IMG/VR virus record: IMGVR_UViG_3300046450_000984
Location: 1 to 32,788 of that record
Reading direction: 5' to 3' (one strand)
Origin: a virus
Length of the DNA stretch: 32,788 nt
The position numbers and the translations under genes are program-made. Below are positions 8,198 through 16,101 of this stretch, piece by piece (positions within the stretch are counted from its first letter, which is position 1; each line of letters starts with the position of its first letter). The notes beneath the pieces are model-generated. The model worked only from the letters and a program-made list of their open reading frames with translations. It did no database searches and had not been told where the DNA came from.

Positions 8198-8225
8198 AAG
8201 GGGGGTTCCGATTGGTTCCCCCCTT
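8198..8225. terminator. Bidirectional terminator between converging operons
   Basis: AAGGGGGG (8198-8205) pairs perfectly with CCCCCCTT (8218-8225) around a 12-base loop in which CC and GG may also pair. It lies 3 bases after the last rightward stop and 4 bases before the stop of the last leftward gene. Both sides carry short T-rich tracts, so it can stop transcription in both directions. Confidence 0.85.
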
Positions 8226-8229
8226 ATTC

Positions 8230-9603
8230 TTAGTATAACCTGCTGAAGATATCTGTAGCCATTTTTTGATTATCTGGGGGTGTATAGGTAGGTGTTGGCA
8301 TAACCACGTTCTGCTTAAACCATTCGTCATATTCCTGGAATGGTTTTCCAGACCTCTTATCGTACCAATAAGAATTATCTTCTTCATTTATTGGTCGAAG
8401 CGCAAATTCAATTTCCTTATCCTCGTCGGCCTGTTGCCAGAACCATCCAGGCTTAGTCGGAGGAAGCTCTCCTTGCTTCTTTGTATTCCACCTCTGATTT
8501 ACCTGATCCTCGCCTTTACCTATATAACCGCTATAAGCTTCTTCTTCCCATTTCGCTTTAGCAGATTCATAGTCCAGCGGAGCTTGTGCAAGAGCTGCTT
8601 CGTTAGCAGCTTCGTCGGCCTGTATCTGTCCAACCGAAGTCTGGAAGTTCTGACCAAGATCAGTAGTATCCACTCCCTCGGCAGCGGTGTACCCAGGGTT
8701 AGCCGTGAAAAGACCTGCGGGAGGAAGCTGAGTTTGCTGAACCGTATACACATCACGACCTAGGTTAGGCGTAGGCTGGACAAAAGGATTAAACTTACCA
8801 TACATGGCTTGGTTGACCTGCTCCTGAATCTGCTCAGGAGTGCGAAAGTTGGACGCCACTGCCGAAGTGGCGTCGGCACCGGGCCAGGGTCTGGGCGAGA
8901 TTGCGATGTCGCTTACCGGCCAGTGAGCCTGACGGCGACGCATCTCACTAGGGGATATTTTACCTGGCTCGTAAGGCCCTTCACGAAGGAATTCGTCAGC
9001 TTCGTCGCTGGTCATCTTTCCTGAATCATAACGCTCTTTTTTTGAATCATAAAGATATTTTTCTGGATCAAAACTTGGGTCTTTCATCCAAACAGGTATG
9101 TTGTCTTCCTCGTCAAGGAAGGGGCTTACCGACAAGTCACGAAGGAGGGGATTAAATCCGCCTGTTACTGGATCATAGTCTGCCCTACCTGTCGTTAATC
9201 CTAATGGCTCAGGCCCATCTGCACCTGGCATGTTAGGAGGCCTAGAATAGTCCAAGATGCCTCGCAGCTGAGAGGATATGTTGTCAGTTTGCTGAAACAT
9301 ATTAGGCGTAGGCTGACTAGGTGGGCTTCGTTCCAGTTGATCAAGACCTAAACCAATCCTACCTGGTGTGGGGGTAAACGCTCCGTGTGTTATTGGATTA
9401 TCGTCTGACCTACCTGATGGATTATGCCGAAACATATTAGGAGCTGGCCCGTAAGGAGCAGCCGGAGCTGCTGGAGGACCATAATACCCCTGCAACCCGT
9501 CGGGAAGATTAGCAGGTGCGGTAGGGTAAGGACGCACCTGATAGCCCCCAGCGGCTTGCTGTAGAGATTGTAGAGATTGCGGGTGCGCCATTGAAGTTCC
9601 CAT
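8230..9603 (-). CDS. Proline-rich hypothetical virion-associated protein, 457 aa
   Basis: The last gene of the leftward unit. The first 130 residues are low-complexity and rich in Pro, Gly, Ala and Gln, with repeated PNMF elements (APNMFRHN, TPNMFQQT). A second repeat is GRSDDNPITHGAF versus GRADYDPVTGGF. The centre is highly charged and the C-terminus is rich in aromatic residues (GWFWQQ, SYWYDKRSG). No family, signal peptide or membrane segment is recognised. Predicted disorder and position downstream of the ejection proteins suggest an internal or accessory virion component. It starts at MGTS, like two other virion proteins in this unit; the ATG at codon 5 (MAHP) is an alternative. It lies 2 bases after the membrane protein gene. 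Confidence 0.75.
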   Translation of the reverse strand: MGTSMAHPQSLQSLQQAAGGYQVRPYPTAPANLPDGLQGYYGPPAAPAAPYGPAPNMFRHNPSGRSDDNPITHGAFTPTPGRIGLGLDQLERSPPSQPTPNMFQQTDNISSQLRGILDYSRPPNMPGADGPEPLGLTTGRADYDPVTGGFNPLLRDLSVSPFLDEEDNIPVWMKDPSFDPEKYLYDSKKERYDSGKMTSDEADEFLREGPYEPGKISPSEMRRRQAHWPVSDIAISPRPWPGADATSAVASNFRTPEQIQEQVNQAMYGKFNPFVQPTPNLGRDVYTVQQTQLPPAGLFTANPGYTAAEGVDTTDLGQNFQTSVGQIQADEAANEAALAQAPLDYESAKAKWEEEAYSGYIGKGEDQVNQRWNTKKQGELPPTKPGWFWQQADEDKEIEFALRPINEEDNSYWYDKRSGKPFQEYDEWFKQNVVMPTPTYTPPDNQKMATDIFSRLY

Positions 9604-9605
9604 TA

Positions 9606-10046
9606 TTACCTCGCGTTTTTAACCATTGAAGCTCCGAAGTACAATCCTATGATCGCAGAGAGCAAGTGAGTATCCAGTGGCGTAAGCACCAGCCCCTTAA
9701 GGGTCTGCCACTTAATTGTATCAGAGCCTTCGGTCAGGAAGAGAAAGCCTGGTTTCCATTCGGTGTAGCCGACAGTCACGCCAATCTCAGGCCAGAACAC
9801 AGCTATGATCTTCGGCCAGACAATCACAGCGAACACAGCTGCGAGAGCTATGATGCGCCGGGTGATCTGAAAACCAGTGTTCTCGTAGCGGCGGGCTAGG
9901 TCAGTAGCTTTAGACTGAGCAGCTAGACCATCTATCGCTCGTTGGAAAGCCTCCTGCTTGGACTTCTGGCTTTGGCTCCAGAGCGTAAGCACACCTGCTA
10001 GCAAGCTTGATCCCAGCATTGTTATGAGTTCAAAAGGTATTCCCAT
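9606..10046 (-). CDS. Membrane protein with three transmembrane segments, 146 aa
   Basis: Three hydrophobic segments are visible: residues about 5-23 (ELITMLGSSLLAGVLTLW), about 65-90 (IIALAAVFAVIVWPKIIAVF) and about 125-142 (THLLSAIIGLYFGAS). Between the first two is a charged amphipathic helix rich in Gln, Lys and Arg. It directly follows the lysozyme-like gene (3-base gap), so it could be a holin or a membrane-active virion protein. A separate short holin-like gene at 23697-23864 makes the holin role uncertain. No family name is recognised with confidence. Confidence 0.75.
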   Translation of the reverse strand: MGIPFELITMLGSSLLAGVLTLWSQSQKSKQEAFQRAIDGLAAQSKATDLARRYENTGFQITRRIIALAAVFAVIVWPKIIAVFWPEIGVTVGYTEWKPGFLFLTEGSDTIKWQTLKGLVLTPLDTHLLSAIIGLYFGASMVKNAR

Positions 10047-10049
10047 TAT

Positions 10050-10790
10050 CTACTCCGCTAAAAACTGCAATGATCTACGCCATCTTCCAAACCCATTCTT
10101 CTTCCAACTTTTTTCACCTTTATGATATTGCTCTTTCCAAGCGTTGAATAAAACCTCTGGAGTAGAATTGTCTGGAACTACATTTTTAGGACTCATCTTA
10201 TACTGCAATCTTGCCGCAATTGCAGAATGTAAAGGGTTCTCTAAGAACGTCCGTACTTTATCTTTGTTTATTTTTGATATGTCGATCCCAAAAGAATCTT
10301 TTATCGCCTTTTTAGCAGCAAGCATTCTTGGATTTTTACTTTTTTGGATGGCTCTAAAAGAACCATCTGTTACCTGAAAAGGACCGCCGTGTCCTACTGT
10401 ACCATCCTTAACTTTTTTAAACTTATACCAATTCTCGTCATCGCCCACACGGGATTCCATAGCAGCTGTAAGCAGCATAAGACTTTTATTTCCAGGTAAA
10501 ACTTCTGATACATCTGAGATTGCTTTTAGGATAGAATCTCTAACGTCGAATTTAGAAGGTTCTCCCCCTATAGTTTCATTATCGTAGTTGAAACCAGCCC
10601 CGCTTTCAGGATTTGATATTAAGCCAGACGGCCTACGAGGAGGTACTGGCGCATCCGCACCAAGCAATCCAAGGTTCATGAGTGTTTGGTCTAATGCATT
10701 CATCTTAGAACCTAAAGCTGTAGCGAGCGCGAGCACTGATATCATCAAGGCTATCAAAAGTAGCGGAAGGAGCTTCAACACCTGCTTCAA
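10050..10790 (-). CDS. Lysozyme/transglycosylase-like protein with N-terminal signal anchor
   Basis: As read from TTG 10790 the protein has 246 residues: a hydrophobic segment about 6-27 (KLLPLLLIALMISVLALATA), a Pro/Gly-rich linker containing NPESGAGFNYDNET, and a C-terminal domain with TAAMESRVG (Glu112) and HGGPFQVTDGSF. Glu plus a downstream GPFQ is the pattern of lysozyme-fold transglycosylases, so it should cut peptidoglycan either at lysis or during DNA entry. AGGAGGT lies 4 bases before the TTG, although it also encodes LGG of the upstream gene. The start overlaps that gene by 86 bases; the alternative ATG at 10703, just after the upstream stop, would remove the anchor. The anchor could act as a signal-arrest-release segment. 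Confidence 0.75.
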   Translation of the reverse strand: MKQVLKLLPLLLIALMISVLALATALGSKMNALDQTLMNLGLLGADAPVPPRRPSGLISNPESGAGFNYDNETIGGEPSKFDVRDSILKAISDVSEVLPGNKSLMLLTAAMESRVGDDENWYKFKKVKDGTVGHGGPFQVTDGSFRAIQKSKNPRMLAAKKAIKDSFGIDISKINKDKVRTFLENPLHSAIAARLQYKMSPKNVVPDNSTPEVLFNAWKEQYHKGEKSWKKNGFGRWRRSLQFLAE

Positions 10791-11253
10791 AAGTACCTCC
10801 TAGGCCAAACGGGTTTTGGGTAGCGTAGCCTACATATGGGTTCAACAGGCCCATCACCCTTGGATCAAGAGTGGCTCCAGTAGTTAACTCACCCGGACCC
10901 ATCTGTGTACGGTAGCTAACGTCAGCGGTAGGTTGAGGCATCTGACCACCTAGCAACCCAGCTACTCCTGGAAGATTAGGATTTACCCGTACATTCATGC
11001 CAGGGATGCCACCAACATCGTTAAACTGAGGTCGGAATAAGTCCGCCACTGAACGCCCCATTCCTTGAAGATTATACATAGTGTCCTGGCCTACCTGCTC
11101 AACGCCTCGAACAAGACCTGGAGCAATCTCCTTAGCTCCCAAATAGGCAGCACCAAGAGCAGCCTGTTTAGCTTTTTCCTTGATGTAATCTAGTGCTTTT
11201 TCAGCTTCTGCGTTACCAGAAGCCTCGCTAACAAATTCTTCAAATAGGTTTGG
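10705..11253 (-). CDS. Hypothetical internal virion protein, 182 aa
   Basis: The start is ATG 11253 (MPNLFEEFVSEASG), preceded by GAGGAAAAG and 4 bases after the stop of the 907-aa gene. The N-terminal third is helical and Ala/Lys-rich (KALDYIKEKAKQAALGAAYLGAKE); the rest is Gly, Pro and Asn-rich with predicted loops (GGIPGMNVRVNPNLPGVAG). No known family. It sits between the largest ejection-type protein and the lysozyme-like gene, as expected of an internal-core or DNA-ejection protein. Its last 86 bases overlap the next gene in another frame. Confidence 0.7.
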   Translation of the reverse strand, partial: PNLFEEFVSEASGNAEAEKALDYIKEKAKQAALGAAYLGAKEIAPGLVRGVEQVGQDTMYNLQGMGRSVADLFRPQFNDVGGIPGMNVRVNPNLPGVAGLLGGQMPQPTADVSYRTQMGPGELTTGATLDPRVMGLLNPYVGYATQNPFGLGGTFEAGVEAPSATFDSLDDISARARYSFRF

Positions 11254-11257
11254 CATA

Positions 11258-13981
11258 CTACTTTTCCTCAGCCAGTCGCTCATTATACTTTTCAGCTCCA
11301 CCGCCGAACCAGTTATACAACATTGGTCCAACTCCCGGAACTGCTCGCAAAGCTTTGCTATAGTTTGGGTCTTCTTTGTTTAACTCATAAGGAAGAGAGA
11401 ATGCAGCTTCGACCAATGGTGCTGCGGGTGTAAGTAGGGTTTGAGCTGCGCCTACAACGTCACCACGGGCCAGATACTTATCTGTCATATATTTATTCAT
11501 TCCAAAAACGCCTAGCAAGGCCCATAGCGAATTAGTAGGAATGTCTTCTGGATACACATCACGACCTAGAATAATGTCTTTAATAGTCTGAGTACCTACG
11601 TTGGCAGCAGCCAAGTAACCTGCAATGAGAGCAGCGTTTTTTGCAGCTCCAATTCGGTTGCCCTTTGTATATTCCTGAACGACGTTTTTCCTGACAACAT
11701 CAAACTGCTTTAGCGTAAAAGATTTAAGCATATAGAGAATACGACCGAAGTTGGGATTGTCGGCCCAACCTTGCGGCATTTCGGATACGGTTCTTGGCTG
11801 AATCTCCAAAAGCTCGTTGAAGGCGTGAAATTTCACAGCTTCTGTGACTTTGCCTGATTGCAGATCAACTACAATAGCATCAGTTTCGTCACCGTAGAAC
11901 TTTTCCCATTCCTTACGGAAAGCTGCTTCACCCTTTTGCGTCTTCACCCTCTTAAAGTTTTTACGCAAAGCTGCGTTCATAGTTGTTTCTGCACCTAAGC
12001 GGTCAACCATTTTAAAACCAGTGTACCTAAAAAGGTTGTTCAGCAGCTTAGCAGTTTTTCTAGGACTAACCATTTCCTGAGAAATGCTATCAATACCGAC
12101 ATCAATAAGTTTTACATTTTTAGTTCCAAACATAGATGCAATGGTGTTTCTAAACCCATGTAGAACAGCAGACATACCAATATCACCCAGCTGGGTAATA
12201 GCCGATATCGGATTAGCAATGGTTGATGCAAAACCTAAGTCTCTAACTAAACTAGAGGCAGCTCCAGCCGATTGCTCTCCACCGATAAACCTGCTTTTTA
12301 GAATGCTGACAACTTCGTCAACATCTTTTTCAGCTAGGCGGCCAGAAGCCATTTCGTCTTGAACAAGTTTGCCGATAGACACATCAACATCAATGTCCCC
12401 AGTTTTGTCTTTTTCAAAAGCCTTTCCGAAGAACTTGCGACGCTCTACATCGTTAGTAACTTTACGAAGATACATGTTTAATGATTCTTCTGGAGAAGCG
12501 TAAAACTTTAGCTGATCAGCATTTATCTTTTTAATCTTGCGAGGCTTAACAAAGTTAAGCGCACCATCCGTAGTTTTTGGTCGATATCCTCTAACTACAA
12601 GATTTGCAATATCTGAACGCTTAGAAGGATCAACCATGCTGACAGGAATTTTTTTACTATCGGCATAGTCACTGATGGCTTTGGAGACCAAGCTCTTTTC
12701 CTTCTTTCCTATAGAATCCATAAAACCATCATAATCTTTTAGCACACGCGGAAAGTAGTTTTCAATAGGTGGAAAATCGTACCCGCTTTCAACCAGATCA
12801 TTATAAGAAGTTTTTAGCCTGCCTTTAACAACATTAAAAGATTCTTTGGTAGCTTTATCCATATAAGCTTCAGCTGCTTTGAAATCACCATTGTACAAAT
12901 GGCGAGTAACGGTGGCCTTAATAGATTTTGGCATACTTTGAACAGTCTTGCTAAAAGGAAAAACTTCGTCGTTAGCTTTAGCTGTTTTAGTACCTAGCTG
13001 AAACTCGTGGTTTCTTACTTTATTTGCTATTCTAGGATCACGGTTCATAAGCCTGGTTATCATAGACCCTAGATATTTATCTAGACCTTTGCTAAACTTA
13101 CGAGAAGTGGCGCTATCAGAAGTGATCTGATAGTCTAGAACCTGTTCCTCAGTTGGAGCAATAGAGTCACCCTCTACACGTTTAGCAAGGTCTTTTGCTG
13201 CTTTGCGCTGAGCAATAGCTTGGATACCTCTCCCTATACCATAGCCAACCACACCGCCGCCAGCTCCCAAAGCACTGCTGTACGCGGCTTTAAGAGGGTC
13301 TACCTCACCAGTTGTAGCTACATCCTGGGCAACGCTGTATGCAGCACCAAGACCAGTCCCTATACCAACAGCGGCTTTAAAAGAAGGTCCCACTGGAAGC
13401 AAGGTTGAAGGATCAGCCAGAGTTCCTACAAAACCACCAACAGGTCCAGCAATGCCGTCTTCCTCTTTAAAGGCTGGCCCGTAATCTTGGTATAGGTTGC
13501 GCTCACGTTTCCTGAGAATCATATCCCTACGCTTCTCAGGGTCAGCTTCGTCAAAGCCAGGGCCGTACAGCTCGTCGCCTGTTTTGTACTGAAGGCCATT
13601 GGTGAAATCAAAACTGACCTCGCCAAGAGGAATGTACTTTTCAAGGATGTCAGCCGTGTAGCCGGTAAACGTGCCAGCTTTGTCAAACCCATACTTAAAC
13701 TGGGTCCAAGTATCACCGACACCAGAGCTAACAAGGGTGTTGTTTATAACCCTGTCTCCGGGTGAGGCACCTCTGTTTTGTAGAGTTTCAGAAGCAGTAA
13801 TATCATCTTCTGTTATTTCATAGCCAAGATCAATTGTGTCTTCAGGTTCTGAATAAACTCGAACAATATTATTACCTTGCACCTTGTCCCCAGGCAAGGC
13901 ACCAAGCTGCTTCAGAGTATCAGAGTCTCTAATGTTTTCTAAAGTAATTACAGTAGGCTCTTGGTTGTTATCTTCAGCCAT
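11258..13981 (-). CDS. Large internal virion (DNA-ejection) protein, 907 aa
   Basis: The second largest structural gene, in the place where T7-like phages carry the internal core proteins gp15/gp16. The N-terminus has two tandem copies of a motif of about 30 residues (12-42 and 56-84) with the common pattern I..(E/D).I..S.TL...GA.PGD.V..N. Then come a Gly/Ala-rich hydrophobic stretch near residues 190-250 that could insert in a membrane (VGIGTGLGAAYSV, AYSSALGAGGGVVGYGIG), a long Lys-rich helical region, and a C-terminal part with another amphipathic segment. No enzymatic motif is recognised. A role in forming the periplasmic channel for DNA entry is inferred from length, position and composition. 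Confidence 0.78.
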   Translation of the reverse strand: MAEDNNQEPTVITLENIRDSDTLKQLGALPGDKVQGNNIVRVYSEPEDTIDLGYEITEDDITASETLQNRGASPGDRVINNTLVSSGVGDTWTQFKYGFDKAGTFTGYTADILEKYIPLGEVSFDFTNGLQYKTGDELYGPGFDEADPEKRRDMILRKRERNLYQDYGPAFKEEDGIAGPVGGFVGTLADPSTLLPVGPSFKAAVGIGTGLGAAYSVAQDVATTGEVDPLKAAYSSALGAGGGVVGYGIGRGIQAIAQRKAAKDLAKRVEGDSIAPTEEQVLDYQITSDSATSRKFSKGLDKYLGSMITRLMNRDPRIANKVRNHEFQLGTKTAKANDEVFPFSKTVQSMPKSIKATVTRHLYNGDFKAAEAYMDKATKESFNVVKGRLKTSYNDLVESGYDFPPIENYFPRVLKDYDGFMDSIGKKEKSLVSKAISDYADSKKIPVSMVDPSKRSDIANLVVRGYRPKTTDGALNFVKPRKIKKINADQLKFYASPEESLNMYLRKVTNDVERRKFFGKAFEKDKTGDIDVDVSIGKLVQDEMASGRLAEKDVDEVVSILKSRFIGGEQSAGAASSLVRDLGFASTIANPISAITQLGDIGMSAVLHGFRNTIASMFGTKNVKLIDVGIDSISQEMVSPRKTAKLLNNLFRYTGFKMVDRLGAETTMNAALRKNFKRVKTQKGEAAFRKEWEKFYGDETDAIVVDLQSGKVTEAVKFHAFNELLEIQPRTVSEMPQGWADNPNFGRILYMLKSFTLKQFDVVRKNVVQEYTKGNRIGAAKNAALIAGYLAAANVGTQTIKDIILGRDVYPEDIPTNSLWALLGVFGMNKYMTDKYLARGDVVGAAQTLLTPAAPLVEAAFSLPYELNKEDPNYSKALRAVPGVGPMLYNWFGGGAEKYNERLAEEK

Positions 13982-13991
13982 TTATGTAGCC

Positions 13992-14993
13992 TTATTTTTT
14001 CAAGTTAATAAACGCATCTGTTTTAGTAGTGGTAGCATTAGCCGCTGGAGCTTGTGCGGGTGCAGCAGGAGCTTGGGCAGGTGCGCCTATAATATCCTGT
14101 ATAGCCTCCTGAAGTGTCAAACCCTTTTGTTTAGCGTTGATAAGTACTCGAGTAGCTAATTTTCTTTTTTGTGCAGTGTCGGCGTCAAAAAACCAGTTGC
14201 CTGTACCAGCTATTTTCATCAAGTCTGCGTTGGCTTCAATAATGCCAACAACCGCAGCTACGGTAGTTTTATTGATAGGCACTGAACCAGGAACTTTTTT
14301 TACAAAGCTTAGGCGTTCTTCCCTAGCTTCCGCAGTAGAAACCCTGCGCTCGTCAAGAGAAGCCTTTGCTTTCCGCTCTTCCTCTAACTGCTGCTTTTCA
14401 ACTTCAGCTGTGTCAGCCTGTTGTTTCGCAAAAGATGCGCGAGAGAAAGCCGTCAGAGGAGTTACGCCAAATCCGGTCTGAGTAAACTCAGGGCGAGCAA
14501 AAATCTTAAAAAGCTCATCGGTAATCTGGCCAGCAACAGGGCTGTCAAACATATTGTTAACAAGATTGCCAAACAGGCCAAACTGACGATTGGATGCAGA
14601 CTTTTCATCGGCATAGTCAGCTCCACTCTGCAACGCTTCCTTGGCTAAACCAGGAACAGGTGTCTCTGGTTTCCGAGGTGGTGGAGCTACCGATCTTGGT
14701 ACCGGCACATTAGCGGGAGATGGCGCTAAGGGTACAGTTACGCCAGTGGGAGGTGCCGCTAAGGGTACTGTTACGCCAGTGGGAGGTGGCGCTCTCCTGG
14801 CCCTATTCATCATATCTATCTCAGCTTGAGCGCGAGCAGCTACATCAGCGCCATCCATGGCTCGCTGACGCTCAGGAGAAACTTCTCCGCGAGCTGCTAG
14901 CATCTGCCGCCTAAACGGAGAGACGTAATCTTTCGGCAAGGTTTCTGGCATACCCGCTGCCGTTACAATAATATCATCTAATAGACCAGCCAT
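13992..14993 (-). CDS. Hypothetical ejection-type protein with Pro and Ala repeats, 333 aa
   Basis: Starts MAGLLDDIIV, sharing MAGLLD with the upstream neighbour. A Pro-rich linker contains two near-identical PPTGVTVPLA units, encoded by a 33-base tandem repeat at 14728-14793. A helical coiled-coil-like section follows (QQADTAEVEKQQLEEERKAKASLDERR), then a folded C-terminal domain and a tail repeat APAQAPA. No family recognised. It lies 10 bases upstream of the 907-aa gene and downstream of other small virion genes, which points to a role in the internal core or ejection apparatus. A purine-rich GGACGACGGGGGA stretch precedes the ATG. Confidence 0.72.
   Translation of the reverse strand: MAGLLDDIIVTAAGMPETLPKDYVSPFRRQMLAARGEVSPERQRAMDGADVAARAQAEIDMMNRARRAPPPTGVTVPLAAPPTGVTVPLAPSPANVPVPRSVAPPPRKPETPVPGLAKEALQSGADYADEKSASNRQFGLFGNLVNNMFDSPVAGQITDELFKIFARPEFTQTGFGVTPLTAFSRASFAKQQADTAEVEKQQLEEERKAKASLDERRVSTAEAREERLSFVKKVPGSVPINKTTVAAVVGIIEANADLMKIAGTGNWFFDADTAQKRKLATRVLINAKQKGLTLQEAIQDIIGAPAQAPAAPAQAPAANATTTKTDAFINLKK
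14728..14793 (-). repeat. 33-bp tandem repeat, two copies
   Basis: Two adjacent 33-base units (14728-14760 and 14761-14793) differ at two positions and encode the repeated PTGVTVPLA linker of the 333-aa protein. The unit is a multiple of three, so copy-number change would keep the frame. Confidence 0.85.
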
Positions 14994-15021
14994 GCCCGTC
15001 CCCCGTCGTCCTTATGATCAT

Positions 15022-15549
15022 TTAATAGCCAAGCCAGTCCCGTATGCCCTTAACGGTATTAGGTACGCGCTGCCACTGGGACTGTTCTTGGCCAAGCTTG
15101 TTAACAAACCTCACTTTGGCGGAAATGTTTCCGCCATCCGTAACCCGGTATTCAAATCCATGATCCTCTAGAATCCGGGCTTGAACATTTAAGCCCACCT
15201 TCGATGCCTTAGTCTCGCCGCCTAGAAACTCATTCCGGATAACATGGGGCGGTTTTTGCTGCATCAGACCACCTAGAGACCGCCCTACATTTTTCATCGA
15301 CCCAACACCAAACGCGCTTAGATACGGGTTGTCTAGTTTCGCTATTAATTGCTCCGATAGTGGAGCGCCAGATTCAGCAAGGGCATTGGCTCTTGCTTCG
15401 CTGCGCGCGGCCATTGTCTGGATGCTCTCCATCCCCAATAACCCGGCAAGCCCGCCATCGGCAAAGGCCCGCTTAAGCATCCCCATCAGCCCAGGGTCTT
15501 CCTGTGGCATCATAGTGGTGCCCTGTTCTTTATCTAATAGACCAGCCAC
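15022..15549 (-). CDS. Hypothetical virion protein, 175 aa, MAGLLD N-terminus
   Basis: Two GTG codons are possible (15552 and 15549); 15549 has a 6-base gap from AGGAG and gives the N-terminus MAGLLDKEQG, matching the MAGLLD start of the next gene. The middle is Ala/Gly/Met-rich (GLMGMLKRAFADGGLAGLLGM) and could be amphipathic or membrane-active. The C-terminal half is a compact mixed domain (ILEDHGFEYRVTDGGNISAKVRFVN) that ends in GIRDWLGY. No family recognised. Part of the group of small internal virion genes upstream of the ejection protein. Confidence 0.68.
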   Translation of the reverse strand: MAGLLDKEQGTTMMPQEDPGLMGMLKRAFADGGLAGLLGMESIQTMAARSEARANALAESGAPLSEQLIAKLDNPYLSAFGVGSMKNVGRSLGGLMQQKPPHVIRNEFLGGETKASKVGLNVQARILEDHGFEYRVTDGGNISAKVRFVNKLGQEQSQWQRVPNTVKGIRDWLGY

Positions 15550-15558
15550 CACACTCTC

Positions 15559-16101
15559 CTAACCAAACAATCCGCGAATACGTGGACCTTGAAATTCACT
15601 GATTCGCATATTAGCCGACGTTTTTAGACCCTGAAGCAGCATCTTTTCAAGATCAGCTGCGCTAAGCCCTCTCTCAGTAATCTGATATGGAGACTCTCTT
15701 GGAACATAACCTGTCCTTTTGCCCGGCCCGCCATATCCAGCTGGGTCTTTACCGCGAACAGGTTTCTGATTATTCTGCCCAAGCCCCTTAGTTTTTTCTG
15801 AAAACTTTTTTAATTTTTCTTTGCTTGGCATCTTAAAACCAGAAGTCTCGTCGGATCGGTCATAAGATAGTTCTTTGTCAAGTCCCTTAGCCTCCTCAAG
15901 CCTCATATCGAAACCTTCCACGGCGTCTTCGTAATCGGATATAGTTTCATAATCAGACCGTTGAGGTACTCCCTCTGAGAGTAACTGCTCCTCAGCAGTA
16001 ACAATCTCAGAAGGTTCAGGAGTTGGAGTAGGTTCTCCCCACATAGTTTCATCATCGTAGTTAAAACCAGCTGATCCACTTTCAGGGTTTGAACTTCCCA
16101 T
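15559..16101 (-). CDS. Hypothetical disordered virion protein, 180 aa
   Basis: Starts MGSSNPESGSAGFNYDDET and is acidic and Pro/Glu-rich at first, then Lys/Gly-rich (KEKLKKFSEKTKGLGQNNQK, GYGGPGKRTGY), ending in a short helical region (AADLEKMLLQGLKTSANM). It looks mostly disordered. The N-terminal NPESG..GFNYD.ET..GEP peptide recurs in the lysozyme-like protein 5.4 kb away. The start ATG overlaps the stop of the S74 gene by one base (TAATG), so translation is probably coupled. Function unknown; virion association is inferred from context. Confidence 0.7.
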   Translation of the reverse strand: MGSSNPESGSAGFNYDDETMWGEPTPTPEPSEIVTAEEQLLSEGVPQRSDYETISDYEDAVEGFDMRLEEAKGLDKELSYDRSDETSGFKMPSKEKLKKFSEKTKGLGQNNQKPVRGKDPAGYGGPGKRTGYVPRESPYQITERGLSAADLEKMLLQGLKTSANMRISEFQGPRIRGLFG

